64,000 nt of DNA from Streptomyces carminius (GCF_002794255.1 NZ_PGGW01000071.1:248001-312000), one strand, 5' to 3'. Counted from the first letter of the stretch, positions 17,177 through 26,574 are shown. Numbers and translations: made by a program. The notes: generated from the sequence alone by a model not told the origin.

Positions 17177-18004
17177 TCAGCCGAGCTTGGCCAGCTGGGC
17201 GTCGATGACCGCGGTCGGCAGCGGGTAGTCCTTCTTGCCGCTGGCCGAGGCCAGGTTGAGGGAGACGAAGGAGGCGAGCGTGCCGCCCTGGCGCACGACC
17301 GCCAGCTTGACCGACACCACGTCGCCCTCCATGTCGGTCGTCAGCGTCCAGGCGGCCGACTCCTCGCCGCCGGTGACCTTCTCCTCGGTGATCCCGGTGA
17401 CCTTCCGCTTGTCCCTCGGCGCGGTCGAGGTGAAGCCGCCGCCGCAGTCGGTGGCGGCGGTGCGCAGGTCCGCGAGGGCCTGCTCGGCGCCCGCTCCGTC
17501 GTAGGAGGACAGGGAGACCGTCGTCATCGTCATGTCGAGGGCCCCGATGAACGCCTCCGCGATCTCCTCCTCGGTCATCTCGGCGAGCTCGTCGAGCGAG
17601 GGCTCCGCCGGCTTCTTCGCCTTCTGGCTCACCCCGCGCTGCGCGGTCGCCGCGGGCTCGCCGACCCGCACGCCCGTCATCGCGTGCGCCAGCGGCTCGC
17701 AGCCGGCCTTGTCGACCTTGATGTCACCGGAGTCGGGAGCCTCCCCGGCACCGACCTTCTGGATCTCGTGGTCCTTGACGTCGCCCTCGGCGAGCGCGAG
17801 CTCGTCCAGCTCGGCGGCGGTCTTCGCCTTGACCGCCGGCTGGGCGGCGGCCTTCTCGTCGGCCTTGCCGGCCTTCGTCCCGTCCCCGCCCTTGTCGCTC
17901 CCGCCGTCCGGGTCCGAGCCGCCGCAGGCGGTGGCCAGCAGGGCCAGGCAGACCGCGGAGGCGGCGAGGGCGGTACGGCGCACGAGGGCAGGACGCATGG
18001 GCAT
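17177..18004 (-). CDS. Hypothetical lipoprotein
   Basis: This protein of about 275 residues carries a lipoprotein signal: twin arginine residues, hydrophobic AASAVCLALLATA, then lipobox Cys (ATAC|GGSD). It should be anchored to the outer face of the membrane. A charged, alanine-rich linker is followed by a compact domain with LDELALAEGDVKDHEIQKV and a C-terminal part ending in PTAVIDAQLAKLG. The general look is of the actinobacterial sensor-type lipoproteins with a PknH-like or DUF fold, but I cannot assign a family. Three in-frame ATGs are tandem (18010, 18004, 17998). The AAGG ribosome site is 2 bases from the first and 8 from the second, so 18004 is chosen. Confidence 0.72.
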   Translation of the reverse strand: MPMRPALVRRTALAASAVCLALLATACGGSDPDGGSDKGGDGTKAGKADEKAAAQPAVKAKTAAELDELALAEGDVKDHEIQKVGAGEAPDSGDIKVDKAGCEPLAHAMTGVRVGEPAATAQRGVSQKAKKPAEPSLDELAEMTEEEIAEAFIGALDMTMTTVSLSSYDGAGAEQALADLRTAATDCGGGFTSTAPRDKRKVTGITEEKVTGGEESAAWTLTTDMEGDVVSVKLAVVRQGGTLASFVSLNLASASGKKDYPLPTAVIDAQLAKLG

Positions 18005-18183
18005 GGGCATGGACCTTCTGCTTGAGAGGAGTTCAGGGGGTGCGGAGCCGGTCGGTGGCGCAAGAAGCGCACTCCGGTCGTCTTCACCCCGTGTGACCAG
18101 GTCACTTTAGAGGTGCGGTGATGACCGGCACATGCCGATGACGAACCAATGTGCGATTGTGATGCCCATGTGATCACTTGCCT

Positions 18184-18202
18184 GGTACACCTTTCGGTGT
18201 CC
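18184..18202. promoter_or_regulatory. Possible operator of the ArsR-like regulator
   Basis: GGTACACCTTTCGGTGTCC is an inverted repeat (ACACC/GGTGT arms, 4-base spacer) 31 bases before the regulator's ATG. It is in the right place and of the right size for autoregulation by a winged-helix dimer. Confidence 0.35.
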
Positions 18203-18232
18203 GCCGAAGCGATCCGCCCGCATGCTGGCCCC

Positions 18233-18994
18233 ATGGACCGCACCGCCGACCGTGCCCCCGACCGCACCGGCCCCGCCCTCGCCCGGCTGGCCGGGCTGCT
18301 CGCCGACACCACCCGCGCCCGTTTCTGCCTGGCCCTGCTGGACGGCCGGGCCTGGACGGCGGGCGAGTTGGCCCGGCTGGCCCGGGTCGCCCCGGCCACG
18401 GCCAGCGGCCATCTGGACCGGCTGGTGGCGGGCGGCCTGCTGGCCGAGGAGCGGCAGGGGCGGCACCGCTACGTGCGGCTGGCCGGCCCATGGGCGGCCC
18501 AGCTGGTCGAGGACCTGGCCGCGCACGCCGGCCCGCCGCCCGCGCCCCGTTCGCTGCGTGCCGCCTCCGCGGACGCGGCGATGGCCCGGGCCCGCACCTG
18601 CTACGACCATCTGGCCGGACGGCTGGGGGTCGCGGTCACCGACGCGCTGCTGGAACGCGGCCTGCTGCAGCGGGACACCGGGTTCGCGGTGACCTGCGAC
18701 GGGCTGCGCTGGTTCGGGCGGCTGGGCATCGAGCTGACGGCCCGTCCGCGCGGCCGGCGCCCGCCGGCCCGTGCCTGTCTGGACTGGACCGAGCGCCGCC
18801 CCCATCTGGCCGGGGTGGCGGGGGCCGAGCTGTGCCGCCACGCCCTGGAGGCCGGGTGGTGCGAGCGGATCGGCACCCGGCGGGCGCTGCGGGTGACCGG
18901 CGCCGGGCGGCGGGCACTGTACGAGCTGCTGGGCGTCACGGACGCCGACCTCGCCCTCCGGTCCGCCGCCGGGTCCGCGGACGGGACGCCATGA
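18233..18994 (+). CDS. ArsR-family winged-helix transcriptional regulator
   Basis: A 253-residue DNA-binding protein. Residues about 12-90 form the ArsR winged helix: LAGLLADTTRARFCLALLDG, then the recognition region ARVAPATASGHLDRLVAGGL and the wing EERQGRHRYVRLA. The remaining 160 residues are a separate domain with three cysteines (RACLDW, GAELCRHAL, GWCERIG) that could bind a metal or redox signal. This two-part layout is much longer than a simple ArsR (about 110 residues) but is known in actinobacteria. The longer frame upstream is rejected: the ATG at 18233 has better coding content after it and leaves the palindrome outside the gene. Confidence 0.8.
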   Translation: MDRTADRAPDRTGPALARLAGLLADTTRARFCLALLDGRAWTAGELARLARVAPATASGHLDRLVAGGLLAEERQGRHRYVRLAGPWAAQLVEDLAAHAGPPPAPRSLRAASADAAMARARTCYDHLAGRLGVAVTDALLERGLLQRDTGFAVTCDGLRWFGRLGIELTARPRGRRPPARACLDWTERRPHLAGVAGAELCRHALEAGWCERIGTRRALRVTGAGRRALYELLGVTDADLALRSAAGSADGTP

Positions 18995-19117
18995 GAGCCG
19001 GGGCCCGGCGGGCCACTCCTCCGGGTGACGGCGGGGGCGGCGGGCAACGGAGCGGCCCCGATTGCGGTAGACCCGGGTATGTCGTCATGCTGCACTTGAA
19101 CCGTCCGTGGAGGACCG

Positions 19118-19675
19118 ATGAGCGCCCAGCCGCACTCGTACGCAGCCGTCGACCCGGAAACAGCGCTGAAGTACGCGATCCAGCACGTCCGGGGGGACCG
19201 GGTGCAGATCGTGGAGGGGATCATCGAGCCGGTGTCACCGAGTTGGGACCACGAGACGGCGGCGGATGTGATCCGCGAGCAGATCGGCCCGGTCGTACGG
19301 CGGCTCGGCTGCGTGACCGGGTCGGGCGATCTGGACCTGCCGGGGAGCAGCAACTGGTTCGTGCCCGATCTGGCCGTCGTCCCCCGGGACCTGGCCAAGG
19401 GGGCGGGGGCCCTGCTCCCGGAGCAGACACTGCTGGTGGTCGAGGTCACCTCCGACTCGAACGCCGACACCGACCGCACCGTCAAGCGCCGCCGGTACGC
19501 CGAGTACGGCGCGCCGCTGTACCTGCTGATCGACCGGCAGGAGCGCACCTGCACACTGTTCGCCGAGCCCGGCGGACTCGGCTACACCCGGGTGACGGGG
19601 CCGCACCCCTTCGGCACCCCCGTACCGCTTCCCGAGCCGTTCGCCATGGAACTGGACACCTCCGGTCTGGGGTGA
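19118..19675 (+). CDS. Uma2-family (DUF820) putative restriction-endonuclease-fold protein
   Basis: 185 residues with the Uma2 fold related to PD-(D/E)XK nucleases. The diagnostic residues are the Asp of FVPDLAVVPRD (about 87), the Glu of LLVVEVTSDS (about 109), and the later DRTVKRRRYAEYGAPLYLLI with its conserved Lys and Tyr. Uma2 proteins are expanded in cyanobacteria and streptomycetes, and their true substrate is unknown. The ATG has a GGAGG site 5 bases away. It is followed after 43 bases by the PEP-mutase-family gene on the same strand, so the two may be co-transcribed. Confidence 0.82.
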   Translation: MSAQPHSYAAVDPETALKYAIQHVRGDRVQIVEGIIEPVSPSWDHETAADVIREQIGPVVRRLGCVTGSGDLDLPGSSNWFVPDLAVVPRDLAKGAGALLPEQTLLVVEVTSDSNADTDRTVKRRRYAEYGAPLYLLIDRQERTCTLFAEPGGLGYTRVTGPHPFGTPVPLPEPFAMELDTSGLG

Positions 19676-19718
19676 GCCGCGCCGGGGGCGGCACCGCACA
19701 CGACAGGAGCCGTATTCC

Positions 19719-20531
19719 GTGAGTCCCGCGTCCATGTCCGCCGTCTTCCGCGAGCTGCACCGCGCCGACCGCCCGCTGCTGCTGCCGTGCGCCTGGGACC
19801 ACGCCTCGGCCGCCGCCCTGGCGGCCCAGGGCTTCCCCGCGATCGGCACCACCAGTCTCGGGGTGGCCGCCGCCGCGGGGCTGGCCGACGCCACCGGGGC
19901 CGCCCGGGAGTGCACCCTGGAGCTGGGACGGCGGCTGGCCCGGCTGCCGGTGCCGGTCAGCGTCGACATCGAGAACGGCTTCGCCGACGACCCCGCCGGA
20001 GTCGCGGCGTTCGCCGCGGAACTGGCCGGGGCGGGGGTGGCCGGGGTGAACATCGAGGACGGCCGACCCGACGGGACCCTGGCCGACCCGGTGCGGCAGG
20101 CGGAGCGGGTCGCGGCGGTGAGGGAGGCCGCTCCCACCCTGTTCGTCAACGCCCGCACCGACACCCACTGGCTCGCCGCCGAGCCGACCACGGCGGCCGC
20201 GCTGCGCCGGGCGCGCCGCTATCTGGCGGCCGGGGCGGACGGCGTCTTCGTCCCCGGGCTGGCCGACGAGGACGGCATCCGCGCGCTGGCCGGCGAGCTG
20301 GACGCGCCACTGAACGTCCTGTTCGCGCCCGGGCGGCACACCTGTGAACGACTGGCCGGGCTGGGGGTGCGCCGGATCAGTCTGGGGTCGCTGCTGTTCC
20401 GCGCCGCCCTCGGACGGGCGGTGGAGCTGGCCGTCCGGATCGCCGATCCGGCGGCCGGGGCACCGGAGACGCCCGACTACGCGCGGGCCCGGGCGCTGGC
20501 CGATCCCTGGACCCCGCCTCCCCTGCCGTGA
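19719..20531 (+). CDS. Isocitrate lyase/PEP mutase-family protein
   Basis: A 270-residue TIM-barrel enzyme of the ICL/PEPM superfamily, which makes or breaks C-C or P-C bonds next to a carboxylate. Visible signatures are LLPCAWDHASAAALAAQGF, the Mg-binding DIENGFADDP (Asp of about residue 86), VNIEDG (about 109), and NARTDTHWL. The KKCGH loop of true isocitrate lyase is not seen, and the phosphoenolpyruvate mutase loop is also absent. It therefore belongs to the large uncharacterised branch related to methylisocitrate or oxaloacetate lyases. GTG 19719 is chosen because an AGGAG site sits about 9 bases before it. Confidence 0.8.
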   Translation: MSPASMSAVFRELHRADRPLLLPCAWDHASAAALAAQGFPAIGTTSLGVAAAAGLADATGAARECTLELGRRLARLPVPVSVDIENGFADDPAGVAAFAAELAGAGVAGVNIEDGRPDGTLADPVRQAERVAAVREAAPTLFVNARTDTHWLAAEPTTAAALRRARRYLAAGADGVFVPGLADEDGIRALAGELDAPLNVLFAPGRHTCERLAGLGVRRISLGSLLFRAALGRAVELAVRIADPAAGAPETPDYARARALADPWTPPPLP

Positions 20532-20660
20532 ACGGACGGGCCGGGCCCGCCGGCGTCCCCTGATCGGTGCCGTCCGGGCCGGGTGCCCGGACGCCCGCGC
20601 CCCGTGCCGTGCGGGCTCGCGGCTGAGCGCGGGGGAGACCACCGGCGGGCGAGGCGCGAC

Positions 20661-20682
20661 CCCCGGGTGCGAACGCCCGGGG
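20661..20682 (+). terminator. GC hairpin downstream of the PEP-mutase-family gene
   Basis: CCCCGGG, an 8-base loop, then CCCGGGG, 130 bases after the stop at 20531 and before the next gene. The rest of 20532-20831 shows no gene; frames running through it are only the upstream extension of the AAA regulator frame. Confidence 0.4.
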
Positions 20683-20831
20683 ACCGGACTCCGCACGGAG
20701 CGGAGCCGGAGCACAGGGGCCGGGCCATGAGGCCGGGCCACGGCACAGGCCCGGGGCCCGGTTCGCCCTCCCCGGGCCCGCCCGTCCGAATCCCCGGGGC
20801 GGTTGTCGGTGCGGTGTGCCAGGCTCGGACC

Positions 20832-23800
20832 GTGGACCGTCCATCGCCTTCCGAGACCGACCGCACCGACTCCACCGACGGCGCAGACCGCACCGGCACC
20901 GCCGCCGAGGCCGCCGCCTCCCGGCTCATCGGGCGCGACCATCCCGCCGCCGTGCTGCGGGCGGAGGTCGCCCGGACGGCACGGAGCCACGGCGGTCTGG
21001 TCCTGGTCACCGGTGAGGCGGGCATCGGCAAGACGACGCTGGTGACGGACGCCGCCGACCGGGCACGGCGGCAGGGCGCCCTGGTGCTGAGCGGAGCGTG
21101 CTGGGACTCCTGCGACGCGCCCGGCCACTGGCCGTGGACGCAGGTCCTGCGCGCCCTGCGGCGCGGCACCACCGCCGGCCAGTGGGCGGAGGCCGAGAAG
21201 ACCGCCGGCGGCGGCCTGGCCGTGCTGCTGGGCGAGGCCCCCGGCGCGGCCGACGGCACGGGCGATCCGGCGGCCGGCGGCACGGAGGGGGAGTTCCGGC
21301 TGCACGACGCGGTCACCGCCGCCCTGGTGGCGGTCTCCCAGCACCGCCCGCTGGTCGTCGTCCTGGAGGACCTGCACTGGGCGGACCCGGCGTCGCTGCG
21401 GCTGCTGCGCTTCGCGGCCGGGCACACCTGGTTCGAGCGGCTGCTGCTGGTGGGCACCTACCGCGACGACGAGCTGGAGGCGGACGGCCATCCGCTGCGG
21501 CCGCTGGTCCTGCCGCTGCTGACGCGGGCGGTGACGGTGACGCTGACGGGGCTGGACCGCGCCGGCACGGGCGCCCTGATCGCCCGCACCGCCGGGCGGC
21601 GGCCGGCACAGGAGCTGATCGCGGAGGTGCACCGCCGCACCGGCGGCAATCCGTTCTTCGTCGAGCAGACCGCCCGGCTGTGGCACGGCGCGGGTACGGC
21701 CGCCGCCGTCGCCCCCGGTGTCCGCGACACCCTGCGGCACCGGCTGTCGTTACTGCCCGAGGCGGTCGTACGGCTGCTGAGCCGCGCCGCCGTGCTCGGG
21801 CGGGAGTTCCACCGCGCCGTCCTGGCGGCCACCGCGGGCGAGTCCGCCTCCCGGGTGGACCGACTGCTGGAACGGGCCCTGGCCACCCGGCTGGTGACGG
21901 CGCTCGGCCCGGAGCGGTACGCCTTCGCCCACGACCTGGTCCGCGAGACGCTGTACGAGTCGCTCGGCGAGGCCGAGCGGCGCCGCCTGCACGCCGCGGC
22001 GGTCGACGCGCTCCAGTCCGCCACCGCGCCGGCCGGTGAGGTGCTCCCCGCCGACCTGGCCCGGCACGCCCGGCTGGCCGGGGACGGGATCGAGGCGCCG
22101 CGGGCGCTGGAGATCCTGCTGGCCGCGGCCCGGGACGCGGGCAGCAGACTGGCCGTCGAGGAGGCGGCCGGACACCACCGCCGCGCGCTGGAGCCGGCCG
22201 CCGCCTGCGGCGACCGGCGCAGGCAGGTGCTGATCCTGCTGGATCTGGGCAACGAACTGGAGTACCTGGGCGAACGGGAGGCCGCCCGGCGGGCGTTCAC
22301 CGAGGCCGTCGATGCCGCCCGCGAGACCGGTGATCCCGGGCTGCTGGCCCGGGTGGCGCTCACCCTGCACCGGGAGGAGACACGGCGGCTCTCCCCCGAC
22401 GGGGCCGAGGGACCGTCCGCCACCGGCCTGATGTACGAGGCATACGACCGGCTGGTGGGCGGCCGGGCCCCCGGCGCGGGCTCCGGCGGCTCCGGCGCGT
22501 CGGCGCCGGCCGCCGGTACGGCGCCCGGGGAGGCGGCGACGCTCGACCGGCTCGCCCGGGAGCTGACCGTCGGTCTCGCCGTACGGGCCCGGCGCGGCGG
22601 TGACGACGAGGCACTGGTCTTCGGGCTGTGGGCCCGCCACAACGCCGTCTGGGGCCCGGGCAGCGCGCCGGAGCGGGTGGCGCTCACCACCGAGCTGATG
22701 TCCGTGGCGCGCCGCCGGGCCGACCTGGAGACGGAGTACCTCGCGGCGTCCTTCCGCTGGGTGGCGCTGCTGGAGCAGGGCGACCCCGCCTTCCTGGACC
22801 AGTACCGCGCGTTCACCGCCCTGGCCGAACGGGCCGGGCGGCCCCGCGCCGACTTCTCCTCGTGCGTCGACCGGAGCATCATCGCCACGCTGACGGGCCG
22901 CTTCGCGGATGTGGAGCCGCTGCTCGACCGGGCCGAGGAGTACTTCACGAAGCGGCGGCACCCCCACATCGGTTACATGATCGGCCATCTGCGCTGGGCG
23001 CTGTGGCTGCAGCAGGGCCGGTTCGGCGAACTGGCGGACCTGCACCGCTCGCTCGCCGGGCACGGGCACCCCCAGCACCGGATCCTGGAGGGCATCACCG
23101 CGCTGGAGCGCGACGGCCCCGGGGACGCCGCAGCGGCGCCGGCCCTGCTGGCGGAGATCGACGCCGCGGGGCCGGTGTCCCCGTTCTTCGTGCCGCTGCT
23201 GCTGCGACTGCGGGCGCAGACGGCGGCGGTCGCGGACGACCCGGAGCTGTGCGAGCGGGTCCGCGCGGACCTGCTGCCGCTCTCCGACCAGTGGACGGTG
23301 TCGCTGTACGGGTGTGACGTCGGCGGCCCGATGGACCTGTGGCTGGGGGTGGTGGCGGCCGCCCGGGGACGGTGGGGCGAGGCGGTGAAGCGCCTGACCG
23401 CCGCCCACCGGTCGGCCGACCGCCTCGGGGCCCGGCCCTGGTCGGTCCGGGCCCGTCTGGAGCTGGCGCGGGCACTGCTCGCCCGGGGCGGGCCGGGGGA
23501 CGGGCCGGCCGCCGAGGCCCTGCTGGCCGGGGTGGTCCGGGAGGCGGAGGGGCTGGGCATGCGGCATCTCGCCGAGCGGGCGCGCCGTACCGGCCCGGTC
23601 GGCCCGGCCGGTCCGGCGGTCGGCGGCACCGGGGCGGGCCGCGAAGACCACGGGCCCGTCCGGCTCCCGGCACCGGAGGCCGGGGAGGCCCGGGCCGCCC
23701 CGGTGCCGCCGGAGAACGTCTTCCGCTTCGACGGAGAGGTGTGGACCCTGACGTACCGGGGGCGCACGGTCCACCTGCCCGACGCCAAAGGGCTGCGGGA

Positions 23801-24263
23801 CCTGCGTCTGCTGCTGGGCCGCCCGGGTGAGGACATACCGGCGGTACGGCTGCTGAACCCGGCCGGCGGCGAGACCGCGGTGGCCGCCCGGCGGCCGGGC
23901 GGCGACCCGGTGCTCGACGAGGAGGCCAAGGCCCGCTACCGGGAGCGGCTGGCCCGGCTGGACGAGGAGATCGACCGGGCCGCCGCGCTGGGCCGCGACG
24001 ACCGGGCCGCCGCGTTCGACCGGGAGCGGGAGGCACTGCTGGGAGAGCTGCGGGCCGCCGCCGGGCTCGCCGGGCGCACCAGGCGGCTGGGTGACGAGGC
24101 CGAGCGGGCCCGCAAGGCCGTCACCGCGCGCATCCGCGACACCCTGCGCAGGCTGGACCGGCGCCATCCGGAACTGGCCGCCCATCTGCGGGCCGCCGTC
24201 TCCACCGGTGCCGCCTGCCGCTATCTGCCGCCCGACGGGGACGGGCCCGCCTGGCGCCTGTGA
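20832..24263 (+). CDS. Large AAA/TPR transcriptional-regulator-type ATPase without HTH
   Basis: A 1143-residue STAND-type ATPase. The Walker A GEAGIGKTTL is at residues 61-70 and the Walker B region LEDLHWAD at about 180, followed by a helical/TPR middle with repeated AAARDAGSRLAVEEAAGHHR-like arms. Such architecture is usual in LuxR- or SARP-type regulators of secondary metabolism. Here, however, the C-terminus has no GerE helix-turn-helix. It ends instead in a small beta domain (VWTLTYRGRTVHLPDAKGL) followed by a charged helical region (RLARLDEEIDRAAALGRDD). This C-terminal form recurs in actinobacterial AAA proteins of unknown role. GTG 20832 is the likely start because upstream frame codons are low-quality. 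It is convergent with the exporter genes. Confidence 0.8.
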   Translation: MDRPSPSETDRTDSTDGADRTGTAAEAAASRLIGRDHPAAVLRAEVARTARSHGGLVLVTGEAGIGKTTLVTDAADRARRQGALVLSGACWDSCDAPGHWPWTQVLRALRRGTTAGQWAEAEKTAGGGLAVLLGEAPGAADGTGDPAAGGTEGEFRLHDAVTAALVAVSQHRPLVVVLEDLHWADPASLRLLRFAAGHTWFERLLLVGTYRDDELEADGHPLRPLVLPLLTRAVTVTLTGLDRAGTGALIARTAGRRPAQELIAEVHRRTGGNPFFVEQTARLWHGAGTAAAVAPGVRDTLRHRLSLLPEAVVRLLSRAAVLGREFHRAVLAATAGESASRVDRLLERALATRLVTALGPERYAFAHDLVRETLYESLGEAERRRLHAAAVDALQSATAPAGEVLPADLARHARLAGDGIEAPRALEILLAAARDAGSRLAVEEAAGHHRRALEPAAACGDRRRQVLILLDLGNELEYLGEREAARRAFTEAVDAARETGDPGLLARVALTLHREETRRLSPDGAEGPSATGLMYEAYDRLVGGRAPGAGSGGSGASAPAAGTAPGEAATLDRLARELTVGLAVRARRGGDDEALVFGLWARHNAVWGPGSAPERVALTTELMSVARRRADLETEYLAASFRWVALLEQGDPAFLDQYRAFTALAERAGRPRADFSSCVDRSIIATLTGRFADVEPLLDRAEEYFTKRRHPHIGYMIGHLRWALWLQQGRFGELADLHRSLAGHGHPQHRILEGITALERDGPGDAAAAPALLAEIDAAGPVSPFFVPLLLRLRAQTAAVADDPELCERVRADLLPLSDQWTVSLYGCDVGGPMDLWLGVVAAARGRWGEAVKRLTAAHRSADRLGARPWSVRARLELARALLARGGPGDGPAAEALLAGVVREAEGLGMRHLAERARRTGPVGPAGPAVGGTGAGREDHGPVRLPAPEAGEARAAPVPPENVFRFDGEVWTLTYRGRTVHLPDAKGLRDLRLLLGRPGEDIPAVRLLNPAGGETAVAARRPGGDPVLDEEAKARYRERLARLDEEIDRAAALGRDDRAAAFDREREALLGELRAAAGLAGRTRRLGDEAERARKAVTARIRDTLRRLDRRHPELAAHLRAAVSTGAACRYLPPDGDGPAWRL

Positions 24264-24265
24264 CG

Positions 24266-24294
24266 GCCCGCGGCGGGGCGGCCCCGCCGCGGGC
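24266..24294. terminator. Convergent perfect 14-bp hairpin
   Basis: GCCCGCGGCGGGGC, one G, then GCCCCGCCGCGGGC, beginning 3 bases after the AAA gene stop and ending 24 bases before the exporter permease stop. It can end transcription from both sides. Confidence 0.75.
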
Positions 24295-24317
24295 CCGGGG
24301 TCACCCGCGGTGCGGCG

Positions 24318-25172
24318 TCACTTGCGGTTGTACAGCCGCATGGTGACCGGTCCGAAGACGGCCAGCAGCGCCGCGCTCCACCCCAGCGACCAGGCGATGT
24401 CGGCGGCGGGCCACTCCCCCTCCATCAGTCCGCGCACGGCCGAGGCCACATGGGTGACCGGGCTGTTGTTCACGAACGCCTGGAGCCAGCCCGGCATCGT
24501 GCTCGGATCGACGAAGACGTTGCTGAGGAACGTCAGCGGGAAGATCACCATCATGCTGACGCCCATCACCGACTTCTCGGTGCGCAGCATCAGGCCGAAC
24601 ATCGTCCAGATCCAGGAGAAGGCGAAGGAGAAGACGATCAGCAGGGCCACCCCGGCCAGCACCCCGGTGATCCCGCCCCCGGGCCGGAAGCCCATGACCA
24701 GGCCGAGGGTCAGCATCACCGCCGAGGCGAGGGCGTAGCGCAGCACGTCGCCCAGCAGGTAGCCGACCATCGCCGCGGGCCGCCAGATCGGCAGGGTGCG
24801 GAACCGGTCGAAGACGCCCTTGTCGATGTCGGTGTTGACCGCCACCCCGGTGTACATGGTGATCATCACGATGTTCATCACCAGGATGCCCGGGAGCACG
24901 AACTGCACGTACTCCGTGGTCGAGCCGGCCAGCGCACCCCCGAACAGGTAGGTGAACATCAGCACCATCATGATCGGGAAGACGGTGACGTCGAAGAGCT
25001 GCTCGGGGACGTGCTTGATCTTCAGCATCGCCCGCCAGCCGAAGGTGGCCGACGCGGACCAGGCGCTGGGGCGCGGCGGCCGCTCCCCGGCCACCAGCAG
25101 GCCGGCGAGGGTCTCGGTGGCGACGGGGGCCGGTTCCCCGGTCTTCGGCTCTCGTGCGGTGGCGGTGGTCAT
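24318..25172 (-). CDS. DrrB-family ABC exporter permease
   Basis: A 284-residue ABC-2 type membrane subunit with six predicted helices: VFPIMMVLMFTYLFGGALAG, FVLPGILVMNIVMITMYTG, ALASAVMLTLGLVMGF, VLAGVALLIVFSFAFSWIW, SMMVIFPLTFLSNVFV and a last one near WSLGWSAALLAVFG. The motif FDRFRTLPIWRPA and the segment SNVFVDPSTMPGWLQ are typical of the daunorubicin-resistance DrrB branch. It should pair with the ATPase encoded just upstream, whose stop overlaps this start (ATGA). The substrate is not evident; a hydrophobic drug or lipid is usual for the family. Confidence 0.9.
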   Translation of the reverse strand: MTTATAREPKTGEPAPVATETLAGLLVAGERPPRPSAWSASATFGWRAMLKIKHVPEQLFDVTVFPIMMVLMFTYLFGGALAGSTTEYVQFVLPGILVMNIVMITMYTGVAVNTDIDKGVFDRFRTLPIWRPAAMVGYLLGDVLRYALASAVMLTLGLVMGFRPGGGITGVLAGVALLIVFSFAFSWIWTMFGLMLRTEKSVMGVSMMVIFPLTFLSNVFVDPSTMPGWLQAFVNNSPVTHVASAVRGLMEGEWPAADIAWSLGWSAALLAVFGPVTMRLYNRK

Positions 25173-26251
25173 GCCGGGATTCCTTCCTTGTTCTCCCTGC
25201 CCGCGGCGGGAGCGGTGGTGTGGACCGCGGGGCGGTCGGTGAGGGCGAGGAAGACCTCGTCCAGGCTGGGCTGGCCCAGTGCGAAGCTGTCGACGGTGAT
25301 CCCGGCGCGGGCCAGTTCCGCCAGCGCCCGGGACGCCTGCCCGGCGGCGCTCTCCCGCTCGCCGTACCCCTCGCCGATCCCTTCTCCGTGCCCCTCGCCG
25401 CCCTCCTCGCCGTGCTCGCCGCGCACACCGACGCGGACGGTCAGGGACACCGGGTCGGGGTCGAGCTGGACGCGCGCGTCCAGCACCCGGGCGAGCAGCC
25501 GCTCGGCCGCCGGCCGCTGCGCGGCATCCCGCACCCGCAGGTGCACCGAGCCGGCGCCCACCGAGGCCTTCAGCTCGCCCTTGGTGCCCTCGGCGATGAC
25601 CTTCCCCCGGTCGATGACGGCGATCCGGGAGGCCAGTTGGTCGGCCTCGTCCAGGTACTGGGTGGTCAGCAGCACCGTGGTGCCCCGGGAGACCACGGCC
25701 CGCACGATGTCCCAGACCTGGTTGCGGCTGCGCGGGTCCAGACCGGTCGTCGGCTCGTCCAGGAAAAGCAGGTCGGGTGTGTTGAGGATGGACGCGGCGA
25801 TGTCGATGCGGCGCCGCATGCCGCCGGAGTAGTTCTTGACCTGCTTCTGGGCGGCCTCGGCCAGCCCGAAGGCCTCCAGCAGCTGTTCGGCCCGCCGCCG
25901 GGCGGCGGACTTGTGGTGTCCCAGCAGCCTGCCCAGCAGGATCAGGTTCTCCAGGCCGGTCAGGTCCTCGTCCACCGACGCGTACTGCCCGGTCAGGCTC
26001 ACCCGGCTGCGTACGGCGTCGGCCTCGTGGCGCACGTCGTGGCCGAAGACCCGGGCCTCGCCGCCGTCGGGACGCAGCAGGGTGGCCAGCATCTTGACGA
26101 CGGTGGTCTTCCCCGCCCCGTTGGGGCCGAGCACCCCGTAGACGGTGCCCGCGGGCACCGTCAGATCGACGCCGTCCACCGCACGGGTCTCCCCGAACAC
26201 CTTCACCAGCCCGGACGCCTCGATCGCCGGGCCGGTCGCGCTGTCACTCAT
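25169..26251 (-). CDS. DrrA-family ABC exporter ATP-binding protein
   Basis: The 360-residue nucleotide-binding subunit powers the DrrB-type permease. Walker A is GPNGAGKTT (about residue 40), the Q-loop region is VSLTGQYASVDEDLTG, the ABC signature is YSGGMRRRIDIA (about 142), and Walker B is LLFLDEPTTGLDPRSR. The C-terminal extension holds the DrrA-type domain and a low-complexity acidic insert (EHGEEGGEGHGEGIGEGYGE, about residues 283-302), probably a flexible linker. It starts at ATG 26251 with a GAGGA site and precedes drrB in a two-gene operon. Confidence 0.9.
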   Translation of the reverse strand: MSDSATGPAIEASGLVKVFGETRAVDGVDLTVPAGTVYGVLGPNGAGKTTVVKMLATLLRPDGGEARVFGHDVRHEADAVRSRVSLTGQYASVDEDLTGLENLILLGRLLGHHKSAARRRAEQLLEAFGLAEAAQKQVKNYSGGMRRRIDIAASILNTPDLLFLDEPTTGLDPRSRNQVWDIVRAVVSRGTTVLLTTQYLDEADQLASRIAVIDRGKVIAEGTKGELKASVGAGSVHLRVRDAAQRPAAERLLARVLDARVQLDPDPVSLTVRVGVRGEHGEEGGEGHGEGIGEGYGERESAAGQASRALAELARAGITVDSFALGQPSLDEVFLALTDRPAVHTTAPAAGRENKEGIPA

Positions 26252-26493
26252 CGTCTGCCGTCCTCATCCCTGTCCCTGGTCCGTCTTCCATGCCGCTCCC
26301 GCGCTCCGCGGAGTGCGGCGCGGTGTGGTGGCGCGGCCGTTCCGTGGTGCAGACTCCGCGCCGCCGCCGGACTCATCGCTCCCGGCCGGGGAAACCCGCC
26401 CCGGTCCACGCGGACCGGGGCGGGTGCACCGCGCGGGCGGCGTTCCGCGCCGCGCCGTGCGGTGGCCGTCCCCCACCCCGGAGGCGCCAGACG

Positions 26494-26538
26494 CCGTCCG
26501 GCGGGCCGCCAGATCGGATCTGGCGGCCCGCCGGACGG
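26494..26538. terminator. Perfect 22-bp inverted repeat
   Basis: Arms 26494-26515 and 26517-26538 are perfectly complementary about a single central G, one of the longest perfect GC palindromes in the window. It lies 37 bases after the stop of the SnoaL-like gene (minus strand) and upstream of the drrAB start. It therefore most likely ends the SnoaL transcript. The rest of 26252-26574 shows no gene. Confidence 0.7.
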
Positions 26539-26574
26539 GGAGTCGGCGGCCGGGGAACCCGGCGCGGTGGCCGG

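Noticed and set aside
18149..18232. Longer N-terminus for the ArsR-like regulator
   Set aside because: The extra 28 codons lack family similarity and would cover the candidate operator; the ATG at 18233 starts the conserved part.
21750..24185. Long minus-strand open frame opposite the AAA regulator
   Set aside because: It mirrors the codon bias of the plus-strand gene, is Gln/Arg/Gly-rich and matches no family.
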